Shown here: positions 26,465 to 34,478 of the stretch, piece after piece
Layout of the letters: each line of letters starts with the position of its first letter
Position numbering within the stretch: the stretch's first letter is position 1
Assembly (NCBI GenBank): GCA_036557125.1
Contig: DATBID010000114.1
Coordinates: 1-40,090 of the forward strand
Direction: 5' to 3'
DNA from: PSRJ01 sp036557125
GTDB lineage: Bacteria; Acidobacteriota; Terriglobia; Bryobacterales; Bryobacteraceae
DNA: 40,090 nt
Translations under genes and position numbers: made by a program
The notes under the pieces: model-generated
Database searches by the model: none
What the model saw: only the letters and a program-made list of their open reading frames with translations
Told to the model about the DNA's origin: nothing

Positions 26465-27049
26465 TCAAATCCCCAAGCGCCGTTTCACTTCGGCGATCGG
26501 CAGGTCATTCCAGAAGCGGTTCAGATGATCGACGGTCATCAGGGACCGGCTATGCATGCGATCGACGTACATTGTGCCGTGGAGATGATCGATTTCATGC
26601 TGGAGGATCCGCGCGTACCAGCCATCAGCTTCGATAACCACGCGATCGCCGTCGTGATTCAGGCACTCGACGCGCGCCCGCAGCGTCCGCGGAACGATAG
26701 CCACCAGACCCGATAGGCTCAGACAGCCTTCGAAGAATTCGGCCATATCGCCAGCGAGCTCAATAGCAGGGTTCACGATCACATGAAACGGAACCGGCCT
26801 GCGCCCTCGTTCGGCGAGCCGCTCAGGAGCGATGGTTCGCATCAAATCGGCCGAATCTTCGATAACCGCCAATTGCAGATCGAGGCCCACTTGTGGCGCG
26901 GCGAGGCCCACGCCCGGCGCATCGCGCATAGTCTCGCGCATCCATTCGATGAGCCGCTGGATCTCCGAGCCGCAGACTTCTTCGGGCGTCAACTCGCGGG
27001 CGCGGGAACGAAGGACAGCTTCACCGGCTTGCACGATCTTCAGGCGCAC
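26465..27049 (-). CDS. def: Peptide deformylase
   Basis: A 194-residue cytosolic metalloenzyme that removes the formyl group from nascent proteins. All three motifs are present: GVGLAAPQ (46-53), EGCLS with metal ligand Cys109, and HEIDH with ligands His151 and His155 and catalytic Glu152. It starts with GTG at 27049, one base after the TGA of mutS2 (TGACGTG), so it is probably translated by the same ribosomes. Family length is normal. It ends 9 bp from the convergent cytochrome gene. There is no fmt gene next to it, the more common partner. Confidence 0.95.
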   Translation of the reverse strand: MRLKIVQAGEAVLRSRARELTPEEVCGSEIQRLIEWMRETMRDAPGVGLAAPQVGLDLQLAVIEDSADLMRTIAPERLAERGRRPVPFHVIVNPAIELAGDMAEFFEGCLSLSGLVAIVPRTLRARVECLNHDGDRVVIEADGWYARILQHEIDHLHGTMYVDRMHSRSLMTVDHLNRFWNDLPIAEVKRRLGI

Positions 27050-27050
27050 G

Positions 27051-29459
27051 TCAGTCCTTCAGCTCCACAATCGTCGCTCCCGCGCCGCCTTCCTGCTGGG
27101 GGGCGGAATAAAAGCGGGAGACGTGGGGATGATGGCTCAAAAGCTCGTGGATGACGTTGCGCAGAACGCCCATACCGAAGCCGTGCACGATGCGGACGCG
27201 GCTGGCCGTGGCCATGACGGCGCGGTCGAGAAATTCATCCACCGCGTCGCGGGCCTCTTCGGCGTGGCGGCCGATGAGGTTGATCTCTTGATAGACAGGC
27301 GCAAGCGCGGGAGCGGGCTTGTAGCTGACGCCCTGCGGCAACTTGCCGCCGCGCTCGGGTGCGTCCGGCAGGACTTCGATCACATCATCGATCGAGACCT
27401 GCATTTTCATGAAGCCGGCTTCCACTTCGAGCCGATCGCCGGAAAGCCTACGGCGCACCCGGGCAGGCTCGCGGACGTCACGGAGGCGAACGCGGGAACC
27501 TTCTTCGATGCGCAGCGGGCGGATTTCGCCTTGGCGAGCATCCTCGCGCGTGGCAAGCACCGTAGTTTCTATCTCTTCTCGCAATTCGCGCTTGGCTTTG
27601 GAAACGCGGCGCTGCGCTTCCTGGGCGGCTTTTCGCTGCTCGGCACTGCGCGCGATCTGCTCGATGGTCTGCTTTGCCTGCTCTTCGAAGTGAGCCAAAG
27701 CCTGGTCGGTGCGGCGCTCGAGTTCCTTCAGCTTGGCGCTCTCTTTCTGCGCCCACTCGCGCGCCACTTCCTTTTCGCGCTTTTCCGCGGCGGCAATTTT
27801 CTCGCGGAGAGTGGATTCGAGCGCCTGCGTTTCGGCAATGCGCCGGTGCAGTTCGCTCAAAAAGCGCTCGATGTCGCGCTCCTTATCACTGAGAGATTGG
27901 CGCGCGCGCCGCATGATATCGCCCGGCATGCCGAGCTTGGTGGCGATCTCCAGACCAGCCGATTTACCAGGCAAGCCAAGGCGAAGCTGGTAAGTGGGTT
28001 CCAGGGTTTCCTCGTCGAAGCCCATAGACCCGTTGATGACCCCGGTCGTTCCGGCTGCGTAGAGCTTCAAGGCCAGCAGGTGAGTGGAGACCAGAGTGAA
28101 CGCGCCGGCCGCGCGGAAGTGCTCGACAATCGCTGAGCCGAGCGCGCCGCCTTCTTCAGGGTCAGTCGCGGCGCCCAGCTCATCGAGTAGCACGAGGGAA
28201 TCCGGTGTCACATCGAGCGCCATTTCGCGAATGTTAGAAACGTGCGCGGAGAACGTGCTGAGGTTTTCCTGGATCGACTGGTAATCGCCGATATCCGCCA
28301 GCACCTGCTCAAATAGCGGAAATTCGGCTTCCGCGGCGGGCACGGGCAGACCGGATTGCGCCATCAGGCTCAGTAGGCCGACGGTTTTGAGGGCCACCGT
28401 CTTGCCGCCGGTATTCGGGCCGCTGATAAGTAGCGTGCGCTCCGTGCGGGTCAGCTCCAGATTCAATGGCACGGCCGATTTGTTGCGCCGGCGGAGCACG
28501 TCTTCGAGCAGCGGGTGGCGGGCGTCTTTCAGCAGAAGCCGCTCGCTGAAGCGGGGAATTACGCAATCGAACTCCACGGCGAAGCGGGCCTTGGCGAAAA
28601 TCAACTCCAGTTCCGCCATGGTGACGAGCGTCTGGCGGATGGATTCGGCGTGGCCGCGGAGACGGCCGGTCAATTCGAGCAGAATGCGATGCACTTCGCG
28701 GGCTTCTTCTTCAATGAGGCGCACCAGCTCGTTATTGAGGTCGATGGTTTCGAGCGGTTCGATGAACAGAGTGTGGCCGCTCGAAGAAGCGCCGTGGATG
28801 ACGCCATCGAGCTTTCGTTTCTGGCCGGCGATGACCGGAACCACGAAGCGCTCATTGCGAATGGTGACGAACTCCTCCTGAAGGATGCCTTCTTCGCGAT
28901 GAACCCGCAGAAAACGCTCGAGCGACTCCTGAATGGCTTTGCGCTGCCGCTCGATATCGCGGCGTAGGCGGGCGAGGGCGACGCTGGCGTTATCGGCCAC
29001 GGTTCCGTCGGGCAGAATTTTGCCCTCGAGATCATGGAGGAGACCACGGAAATCGCCGATGGTTTGGGCGCGCGCGCCCAGCCGGGGAAAGCGCTCCGCG
29101 GCCGCGGAGAGCACGGATTTGGCGTCGGCCGCGCGATCGAGCAGGGTGAAGACGTCGTAGATTTCTTTGGGCTCGAGGCTGGCGCCTTCGATACGCAGTT
29201 TGTGAACGGCGGCCTCGAGCTCCGGCAGGCCAGAGAAATCGATGCGAATGGCCGCCCCGCGCGCGGCGGGTTGGGGGCGAGCGGCGAGGCGCAGGTAACC
29301 AATGGCTTCACCGGCTTCGGCGAGATCGGCATCCAGGCGCTCACGGTCCGCGTGCGGCTCCAGCTTTTCGATTTCGCGGCGCCCGAGCGGACTGGAGACA
29401 AACCGGCCCACCAGTTTGCGGAGAGGTTCGAATTCCAGTACTTCAGCGGAGGTTTTCAA
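27051..29459 (-). CDS. mutS2: MutS2-family ATPase/endonuclease
   Basis: An 802-residue MutS2. The N-terminal core (LEFEPLRKLVGRFVSSPLGRREIE) is followed by the ABC-type ATPase with Walker A GPNTGGKT (347-354) and Walker B VLLDELGAATDPEEG, a long coiled-coil KOW-like region (about 510-640) and a C-terminal Smr domain (about 720-802). MutS2 proteins suppress recombination and, in Bacillus, split collided ribosomes. In the Smr domain the usual LDLR nuclease motif is NLIG here, while HGFGMG keeps the HGxGxG spacing, so nuclease activity may be altered. The start is TTG 29459, 17 bp inside the Nudix gene; later starts would cut the conserved N-terminus. Confidence 0.94.
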   Translation of the reverse strand: MKTSAEVLEFEPLRKLVGRFVSSPLGRREIEKLEPHADRERLDADLAEAGEAIGYLRLAARPQPAARGAAIRIDFSGLPELEAAVHKLRIEGASLEPKEIYDVFTLLDRAADAKSVLSAAAERFPRLGARAQTIGDFRGLLHDLEGKILPDGTVADNASVALARLRRDIERQRKAIQESLERFLRVHREEGILQEEFVTIRNERFVVPVIAGQKRKLDGVIHGASSSGHTLFIEPLETIDLNNELVRLIEEEAREVHRILLELTGRLRGHAESIRQTLVTMAELELIFAKARFAVEFDCVIPRFSERLLLKDARHPLLEDVLRRRNKSAVPLNLELTRTERTLLISGPNTGGKTVALKTVGLLSLMAQSGLPVPAAEAEFPLFEQVLADIGDYQSIQENLSTFSAHVSNIREMALDVTPDSLVLLDELGAATDPEEGGALGSAIVEHFRAAGAFTLVSTHLLALKLYAAGTTGVINGSMGFDEETLEPTYQLRLGLPGKSAGLEIATKLGMPGDIMRRARQSLSDKERDIERFLSELHRRIAETQALESTLREKIAAAEKREKEVAREWAQKESAKLKELERRTDQALAHFEEQAKQTIEQIARSAEQRKAAQEAQRRVSKAKRELREEIETTVLATREDARQGEIRPLRIEEGSRVRLRDVREPARVRRRLSGDRLEVEAGFMKMQVSIDDVIEVLPDAPERGGKLPQGVSYKPAPALAPVYQEINLIGRHAEEARDAVDEFLDRAVMATASRVRIVHGFGMGVLRNVIHELLSHHPHVSRFYSAPQQEGGAGATIVELKD

Positions 29460-29907
29460 GCGGTCTCTTATATTTTCGCTGCTCGCGAAAGCCTTTTTCT
29501 ATGACGGCCAGAGTTCCTTCGGTGATATCGAGGGCGGCGAGGTCGCGGCGGCGGAACCAGGCGACCTGGCAGGCGTCATCGCCGGCGGCAAGCACGCCTC
29601 CGGTTACGGCGCAAATATAGTCGATCAGAACGTAGTGATACTCGGCGGCGCCGGAAGCGTCGTGCATGATGCGCTCGAAGATTTCAAGCACGCCGAGCGG
29701 CTCGACTTCCAGGCCGGTTTCCTCGCGCACTTCGCGGCGCATGGCATCCACAAGCGTTTCGCCCGTTTCTACCAGGCCGCCGGGAAGAGACCACTGACCC
29801 ATCAAGGGCGGCTTGCCGCGTTGCGCCAGCAGAATACGGTCGCGATCGTAGATGAGCGCGCCGACGCCGAGCAGCGGATAGCGGGGATAACGCCGGGCTT
29901 CGCTCAC
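29443..29907 (-). CDS. Nudix hydrolase
   Basis: A 154-residue cytosolic Nudix hydrolase. The full Nudix box is visible from Gly44 to Leu66 (GX5EX7REVREETGL), with catalytic Glu residues in REVREE. The N-terminal PLLGVGALIYDRDRILLAQRGKPPLMGQWSLPGG resembles ADP-ribose pyrophosphatase or MutT-like enzymes, which clean up nucleoside-diphosphate derivatives. It starts with GTG 29907, 24 bp after the SMP-30-like gene, and its 3' end overlaps the mutS2 start by 17 bp, so it belongs to the def-mutS2 transcript. Substrate is not predictable from the sequence. Confidence 0.92.
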   Translation of the reverse strand: MSEARRYPRYPLLGVGALIYDRDRILLAQRGKPPLMGQWSLPGGLVETGETLVDAMRREVREETGLEVEPLGVLEIFERIMHDASGAAEYHYVLIDYICAVTGGVLAAGDDACQVAWFRRRDLAALDITEGTLAVIEKGFREQRKYKRPLENLR

Positions 29908-29931
29908 TGTTCTGGGCTCACAGGTCTGGAC

Positions 29932-30786
29932 TCACTGCTCTGGTTGGGGGCGGATGCGGTAGACGTTTCCGCGCGCGGTGACGTAGAGCGATTTCGAGTC
30001 CGCATCGCCGAAAGCGACGCTGGAGGCGGGCTCGGCCATCCCGATGGTGTGCAGCAGGCGGCCTTCGGGGCTGTAGACGGCGATACCGCTTGCGGCAACG
30101 TAGAGGTTGCCGCTTTCATCTACGGCAATGCCCGCGGGAACGCCGGCAATGCCGGAAACGAGGACGCGCTCGCCGGAGGCTTCGCCGTTGCGGTCCAGAT
30201 CCCAGACGCGCACGTTGTGCTCATCGGCGCTCGAAACGTAGAGCGCGCGACCGTTGGGAGAGAGCGCAATTCCGTGGGGACGTCCCGACAGCTTGGCCAC
30301 CAAAACCAGCGGACCTTTGGGTGGCAGGTGGTAGACGCCGTAGAAATCGAGTTCGCGCTGGTCTTGCTGATAACCGAAGGCCGGGTCGGTGAAATAGACA
30401 TGACCGGACTTGCTGACCGCGATACCCGTAGGGGCATTCAGCCGTTTGCCTTCGAAGCGCTCGGCGAGCACTTCGACTTTGCCGCCGCGCTCAGTGCGTG
30501 TGACGCGGCGGGCGCGGGTTTCGCAAGTGTAGAGGCGGCCCTGCGCGTCGAAGGCATTGCCGGCCGGGCCGTTCGCGTTTTCTCGGAAGATTTCGGGCAT
30601 GCGTCCGGGCGACCATTTGAGGAGGTGGCCGGAGGGAGTGTCGCTGAAAATCAGATAGCCGTCTTTCGACCAGGCAGCGCCTTCGGTGAATCGGAAGCCT
30701 TGCGCAATTTTGGCGGCTGAAGCAACTGGAGGCTCTTGAGCCAAGGCCCTTCCACACAAGGCAGCCGCCAGAAAAAGCCACTTCAT
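29932..30786 (-). CDS. Exported SMP-30/gluconolactonase-like protein
   Basis: A 284-residue six-bladed beta-propeller with a signal peptide (residues 1-16, ending GRALAQ). The metal-binding residues of SMP-30 (Glu, Asn, Asp) appear to be Glu35 in FTEGAAW, Asn117 in RLNAPTGIAV and Asp188 in VSSADEHN. It probably hydrolyses a lactone or related ester in the periplasm. Its ATG overlaps the stop of the BON-domain gene (ATGA), so the two are co-translated. No sugar dehydrogenase partner is near. The family call is strong, the substrate open. Confidence 0.9.
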   Translation of the reverse strand: MKWLFLAAALCGRALAQEPPVASAAKIAQGFRFTEGAAWSKDGYLIFSDTPSGHLLKWSPGRMPEIFRENANGPAGNAFDAQGRLYTCETRARRVTRTERGGKVEVLAERFEGKRLNAPTGIAVSKSGHVYFTDPAFGYQQDQRELDFYGVYHLPPKGPLVLVAKLSGRPHGIALSPNGRALYVSSADEHNVRVWDLDRNGEASGERVLVSGIAGVPAGIAVDESGNLYVAASGIAVYSPEGRLLHTIGMAEPASSVAFGDADSKSLYVTARGNVYRIRPQPEQ

Positions 30787-31070
30787 TTGACGGTGATTTT
30801 ATTGATTACCTGCTTGACGCCCTTGGTTTTCTTGGTGAGTTTTTCGGCCCGGTCTTTGGCTTTCGGCTCATCGACCTGGCCGCTCAGAGTGACCACTCCG
30901 TCCTTGACATCGACTCCGAGAGCGCCCCCCTTGACGAGTTGGTCGCCCGAAAGCTTGATTCTCACCTGGTCGGTGATTACGGCATCGCTGGGCGGCTGTG
31001 CCTGCTTAGCGAAAGAGACGCCCGCGAGAAGGAAAACCGCGAGCGCGAACGCGTAGATTTTGGATTTCAT
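30783..31070 (-). CDS. BON-domain periplasmic protein
   Basis: A 95-residue exported protein: signal peptide 1-21 (ending GVSFAKQ), then one BON domain (DAVITDQVRIKLSGDQLVKGGALGVDVKDGVVTLSGQVDEPKAKDRAEKLTKKTKGVKQVINKITVK in outline). BON domains bind phospholipid or support envelope integrity in stress (OsmY-like). It is the first gene of the run BON, SMP-30-like, Nudix, mutS2, def. Family-B DNA lies 33 bp upstream. Confidence 0.88.
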   Translation of the reverse strand: MKSKIYAFALAVFLLAGVSFAKQAQPPSDAVITDQVRIKLSGDQLVKGGALGVDVKDGVVTLSGQVDEPKAKDRAEKLTKKTKGVKQVINKITVK

Positions 31071-31102
31071 CGTTCACGGCCATTGTATCGCTACCGGGAG
31101 AG

Positions 31103-31149
31103 GCGCCGGGCGGAAGCCCGGCGGCAGGCTGAAAGCCTGGCCCCACAGA
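31103..31149 (+). repeat. Family-B palindromic repeat, copy 3
   Basis: GCCGGGC-GGAA-GCCCGGC then GCAGGCT-GAA-AGCCTG followed by GCCCCACAGAG. It separates the ankyrin gene's 3' end from the BON-led run on the same strand and touches the ankyrin stop codon. Confidence 0.8.
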
Positions 31150-31151
31150 GG

Positions 31152-32966
31152 TTATTCGCAGCCGTTGATGCCCTTCGTTAGGCAGATGGAGGACGTCGGC
31201 GGCGGCGGGATGGGCAGACCGCGCTCAGTCATTAGTTTTACGAGCAACTTTTCGGCTTCCGGATGGGCGATGGCGGATTGCACGCCCACGCGCACTAAGC
31301 CACGCGCCCAATCGAGCGGAATCCAGGTGTGGCCTTTCATGGCGCCGGCGAAGGTGTCGCGGCTGCCGAAATCGTGAGCTTCGAGGTTGGCGCCGTGATC
31401 TACCAGCAACTGAATGACGTCGGTGCGGCCTTTGTGAGCTGCGCCGTGAAGAGCGGTACGGCCCTGGTCGTCAACGGCATTTACGTCGATCCCCAGGTCG
31501 AGACACAGCTTAATGGCTTCCAGAGTTTCGGCCGGCGACCACTCGAAGGTGATACCTTCCACCCAGCCGATGCCGGAGGCGACAGCGAGGGCAGTGTCGT
31601 TGTGTGCGCTGGCGATTTTGGGATCTGCGCCATGGGCGAGAAGCAGCTTCATCAGAGTCACGTCGCCAGACTGGGCGGCGCGCAGGAACGCCGTGGCGCC
31701 ATCTTCATAGAGCCACTGCATCGTGAAGTTGGTGCGCGTTTCCGTGGTGTCGCCTTTGCAAGCCTTCTCAGTCGATTCGACGCCGCAGATGCGGGCGTTC
31801 ACGTTAGCGCCTTTGTCGATGAGCAGCTTGATGAAATCGAGGTGGTCCATATCAGGCGCGCGGACGGGGTAGTCGCCCGCTTCAATGTTGCGGTTGTCCG
31901 TGGCGAGATAGAGCGGAGTCCAGCCGCCGTTGTTGGCCTTATTCGGATCTGCGCCGTGTTCGAGCAGGTATTTGCCGAGCAGGTAGTGGCGGTTTTGGGT
32001 GGCTGTCAGCAAAGGCGTCCAGCCGTAGTGAGTTGTCTGGTTGACGTCCGCTCCGGCTTCGACAAGATCTTTGGCGCACTCGAAGCAGCCCTCCCGGGCA
32101 GCGTAGACCAGAGGCGTCAGGCCGCCCCCATCTTTTTTCGCGGGCGGCCCGAAGAAGGCAGCGAAATCGTCCGGGGGAGCGTCTTTGTCACCCGATTTTG
32201 CGGTCGGGTTAGGCCGAGGACGCCGGCGTCCGAAATTCACGTCCTGGGCAGCTCTCTGCGCCACAGTGGGCGCGATGTTCAAGCGGGAGTTGCGGGTATC
32301 CGAATTGGTAGCGGCTTTGTAGTCGGCGCCATGTTCCAGGAGAATTTTGACGGCTTCCGGGTGGGCCTGCTCGGCTGCCCACATCAAAGCACTTGTGCCG
32401 CGCAGGTTTTCCTTGATGTTGACGTCGGCTCCGTGGTCGAGCAGAACTTTGATCGCGGCGACATCGCCGTTGCGGGAGGCCATCATGAGCGGTGTTTCGC
32501 CGTTGGGGTTGCGCTCATTGGCGTCGGCGCCGGCGGCGAGCAACTTCTCGATCATCGGCGGATTGCCGTTTTCGGCGGCCAGCCAGAGAGGCGTGACGCC
32601 ATCGCGGTTCGCGACTTTGACATTAGCGCCGGCAGCGATGAGCATACCGGCCAGTTCGACGTCATTGCGATAGGCAGCCCATTGAATCGCGGTGGCTCCA
32701 TCGGCCTGGGCGGCGTTGACATCGGCTTTTTGCTGTATGAGCGTGCGGACAGCGCCGCGATCGTCGTTCATCGCGGCATCAGCGACCGGACTGGTGGAGG
32801 CGGCGAAGGCAGAAACACACGACAGAAGGCCGGTCGCGCCGCAACAAAGCGGCAACCAAAACCACCGCGCTGCGCGCCGATGGGAGCCTATCTTTGTTTG
32901 CTGGATTGCGCCGGGCAGAAGCCCGGCGGCAGGGCGGAAGCCCTGGCCCCACATATGTTCAATCAC
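31152..32966 (-). CDS. Exported ankyrin-repeat protein, second gene of pair
   Basis: A 604-residue protein made mostly of ankyrin repeats (about 12, with HGADVN-type turns such as LDHGADVNIKE, LLEHGADPNKANN, LIDKGANVNARI). A hydrophobic stretch at about 36-55 (WFWLPLCCGATGLLSCVSAFA) looks like a signal peptide. GTG 32966 overlaps the stop of the upstream ankyrin gene (GTGA), which suits coupled translation. Residues 6-21 (WGQGFRPAAGLLPGAI) are the minus-strand reading of a family-B repeat, so the N-terminus appears to be captured repeat DNA placed before an older signal peptide. The true start could instead be at ATG 32954 or an unusual codon further in. Ankyrin stacks bind protein partners; which ones is unknown. 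Confidence 0.82.
   Translation of the reverse strand: MIEHMWGQGFRPAAGLLPGAIQQTKIGSHRRAARWFWLPLCCGATGLLSCVSAFAASTSPVADAAMNDDRGAVRTLIQQKADVNAAQADGATAIQWAAYRNDVELAGMLIAAGANVKVANRDGVTPLWLAAENGNPPMIEKLLAAGADANERNPNGETPLMMASRNGDVAAIKVLLDHGADVNIKENLRGTSALMWAAEQAHPEAVKILLEHGADYKAATNSDTRNSRLNIAPTVAQRAAQDVNFGRRRPRPNPTAKSGDKDAPPDDFAAFFGPPAKKDGGGLTPLVYAAREGCFECAKDLVEAGADVNQTTHYGWTPLLTATQNRHYLLGKYLLEHGADPNKANNGGWTPLYLATDNRNIEAGDYPVRAPDMDHLDFIKLLIDKGANVNARICGVESTEKACKGDTTETRTNFTMQWLYEDGATAFLRAAQSGDVTLMKLLLAHGADPKIASAHNDTALAVASGIGWVEGITFEWSPAETLEAIKLCLDLGIDVNAVDDQGRTALHGAAHKGRTDVIQLLVDHGANLEAHDFGSRDTFAGAMKGHTWIPLDWARGLVRVGVQSAIAHPEAEKLLVKLMTERGLPIPPPPTSSICLTKGINGCE
32866..32954 (+). repeat. Palindrome plus family-B repeat, copy 4, inside an ankyrin gene
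   Basis: CCGCGC-T-GCGCGCCG (32866-32880), GGGAGCCTAT (reverse complement of the GGCTCCCAT motif seen near 17915) and then GCCGGGC-AGAA-GCCCGGC with GCAGGGC-GGA-AGCCCTG and GCCCCACAT (32908-32954). The family-B part is in frame within the 5' end of the ankyrin gene. Confidence 0.75.
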
Positions 32967-34474
32967 GGTTTATAACCTCTCGCTTCCTCTTTGACTTCTT
33001 TGCCTTCGACTCCACCCAGTTTCTTGATGAGCACCACGGTGCTGTCATGGGGAACCGGAAGTTGCGACACCACGTTCTTCCCCATAGCATAATCCAGCGG
33101 GGTCAGTCCGAGCCTGGTTTTAGCGTCTAAATGGCTCCCTTGGGCTACCAGATAGCTCACAATCGTATCCGCGCCGCGTCCGGCAGCGCCGTGAAGAGCG
33201 GTTTCGCCCCGGGCGTTGTGTTGATTCCAGTCAGGGCTTAGGGCGGCCAGCACTTTCAGTCCTTCGAGCGCATCGCTTTCGGAACCGCGGGTGTTTTTGT
33301 CGCGGTAGCCGACGCCGGCGGCGAACAGGAAGGCGGTGTTTTCGTCTTTGGTGGTGAGCTTGGGATCCGCGCCATGCGCGAGCAGGATTTTCATGGCCTC
33401 ATGATCGCCGGCGCGGGCGGCGCGCATGAGCGGAGTGGCGCCGGTATCGAGGGTGATATCGCCGGAATCCATACCGCTGCGGCCGGGAAGGTTCTTGGTT
33501 AACTGCATGTTGGGATTTGCGCCGCGATCGAGCAGGGCTTTCAGCAGATCGAGGCTGGGGAGCGGGTCATCTTCTTTGCGAGACGGCAGGGCGGAATAAT
33601 CTTCGTTACGGAGATCGAGCAGCGCGTAGAGGGCTGCGCGGCCGCGGGTATCCGCGATGTTGGGATCGGCGCCGCGATCCAGCAGAAACTTGGCAAAGGT
33701 GTAGTGCTTGTTCAGGAGCGAGACGACCAGCGGAGTGGTGTGATCGGCATCGACGATGTTGACATCCACTCCGGCATCGAGCATCACGCGGCCTGTCTCG
33801 ACGTCGCCTTCGCGGGCAGCGAAATGCAGCGCGGAGAAGCCGCCCCGGGCCAAGGGGGTGATGGAAGAGGCGGCGCTCAACTTCGGCATGGCAGTATTGC
33901 GAGCGAGGGAGAGTACTTTCCAATCCGCGCCGCGCGCGAGCAGAAGCTTGACTACTTCGGGGTGGCGCTCGGCCGCGGCCCACATAAGCGCGGTCTGGCC
34001 GCGGTAACTTTCCTTGGCGTTTATGTCGGCGCCGTGGTCGAGCAGGACTTTGACTGCGTCAACGCTGCCGGAGCGGGCGGCGGTCATGAGAACGGTTTCG
34101 CCATCGGGCGTGGTGAGGGATTTAGCATCCGCGCCGGCTTGGAGGAGCGCTTCGATGATCGCGGCGTTTCCGACCGCGGCGGCTTCGGAGAGAGGGGTAA
34201 CACCGTAGCGATTGGCAAGCTTGGGATTGGCGCCGGCCTTCAGGAGCATCTTGACGGTGTCGAGATCGTTCCAATGCGCGGCCCATTGGAGGGCGGTGGT
34301 GCCATCGGGTTGGGCGGCGTTGAGATCCGCGTGCTGCTGGATCAGGGCTTTGAGCGCGGCGGGATCCTGGCGCTGGGCGGCATCGGCGGGATTCACCGCA
34401 GAGACGCAGAGACGCAGAGAAGACAAAAACAAAATCAGAGAGCGTGGAGCGAGCAGAGGGCGCGGAGAACTCAT
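32963..34474 (-). CDS. Exported ankyrin-repeat protein, first gene of pair
   Basis: A 503-residue protein with about ten ankyrin repeats (LIQQHADLNAAQPDGTTALQWAAHWNDL, LLDHGADINAKESYRGQTALMWAA and similar). Residues 1-31 are a signal peptide (LLAPRSLILFLSSLRLCVSA). ATG 34474 is 4 bp after the DUF1552 stop, with GGAGG 9 bp before it; the frame is open back to 34531 without better starts. The hydrophobic core LSSLRLCVSAV is encoded by a tandem GACGCAGA repeat. It is related to the next gene and shares its context with DUF1552 and DUF1592, so these ankyrin proteins probably act with that exported pair. Confidence 0.87.
   Translation of the reverse strand: MSSPRPLLAPRSLILFLSSLRLCVSAVNPADAAQRQDPAALKALIQQHADLNAAQPDGTTALQWAAHWNDLDTVKMLLKAGANPKLANRYGVTPLSEAAAVGNAAIIEALLQAGADAKSLTTPDGETVLMTAARSGSVDAVKVLLDHGADINAKESYRGQTALMWAAAERHPEVVKLLLARGADWKVLSLARNTAMPKLSAASSITPLARGGFSALHFAAREGDVETGRVMLDAGVDVNIVDADHTTPLVVSLLNKHYTFAKFLLDRGADPNIADTRGRAALYALLDLRNEDYSALPSRKEDDPLPSLDLLKALLDRGANPNMQLTKNLPGRSGMDSGDITLDTGATPLMRAARAGDHEAMKILLAHGADPKLTTKDENTAFLFAAGVGYRDKNTRGSESDALEGLKVLAALSPDWNQHNARGETALHGAAGRGADTIVSYLVAQGSHLDAKTRLGLTPLDYAMGKNVVSQLPVPHDSTVVLIKKLGGVEGKEVKEEARGYKP
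34394..34425 (+). repeat. GACGCAGA tandem-type repeat encoding a signal peptide core
   Basis: On the plus strand CACCGCAGAGACGCAGAGAC-GCAGAGAAGAC contains repeated GACGCAGA units. I recall similar low-complexity elements in spacers of acidobacterial and other environmental genomes. Here it lies within the first 27 codons of the ankyrin gene, read on the minus strand. Confidence 0.55.
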
Positions 34475-34478
34475 TGGC

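Noticed and set aside
29420..29440. GGTTCGAATTCC resembling a tRNA T-arm
   Set aside because: It lies within the mutS2 coding sequence and no acceptor, D or anticodon arms can be folded around it.
31329..32975. A 548-codon open frame on the plus strand opposite the ankyrin gene
   Set aside because: The repeated pattern mirrors the ankyrin repeats on the other strand; there is no RBS and no recognisable domain.
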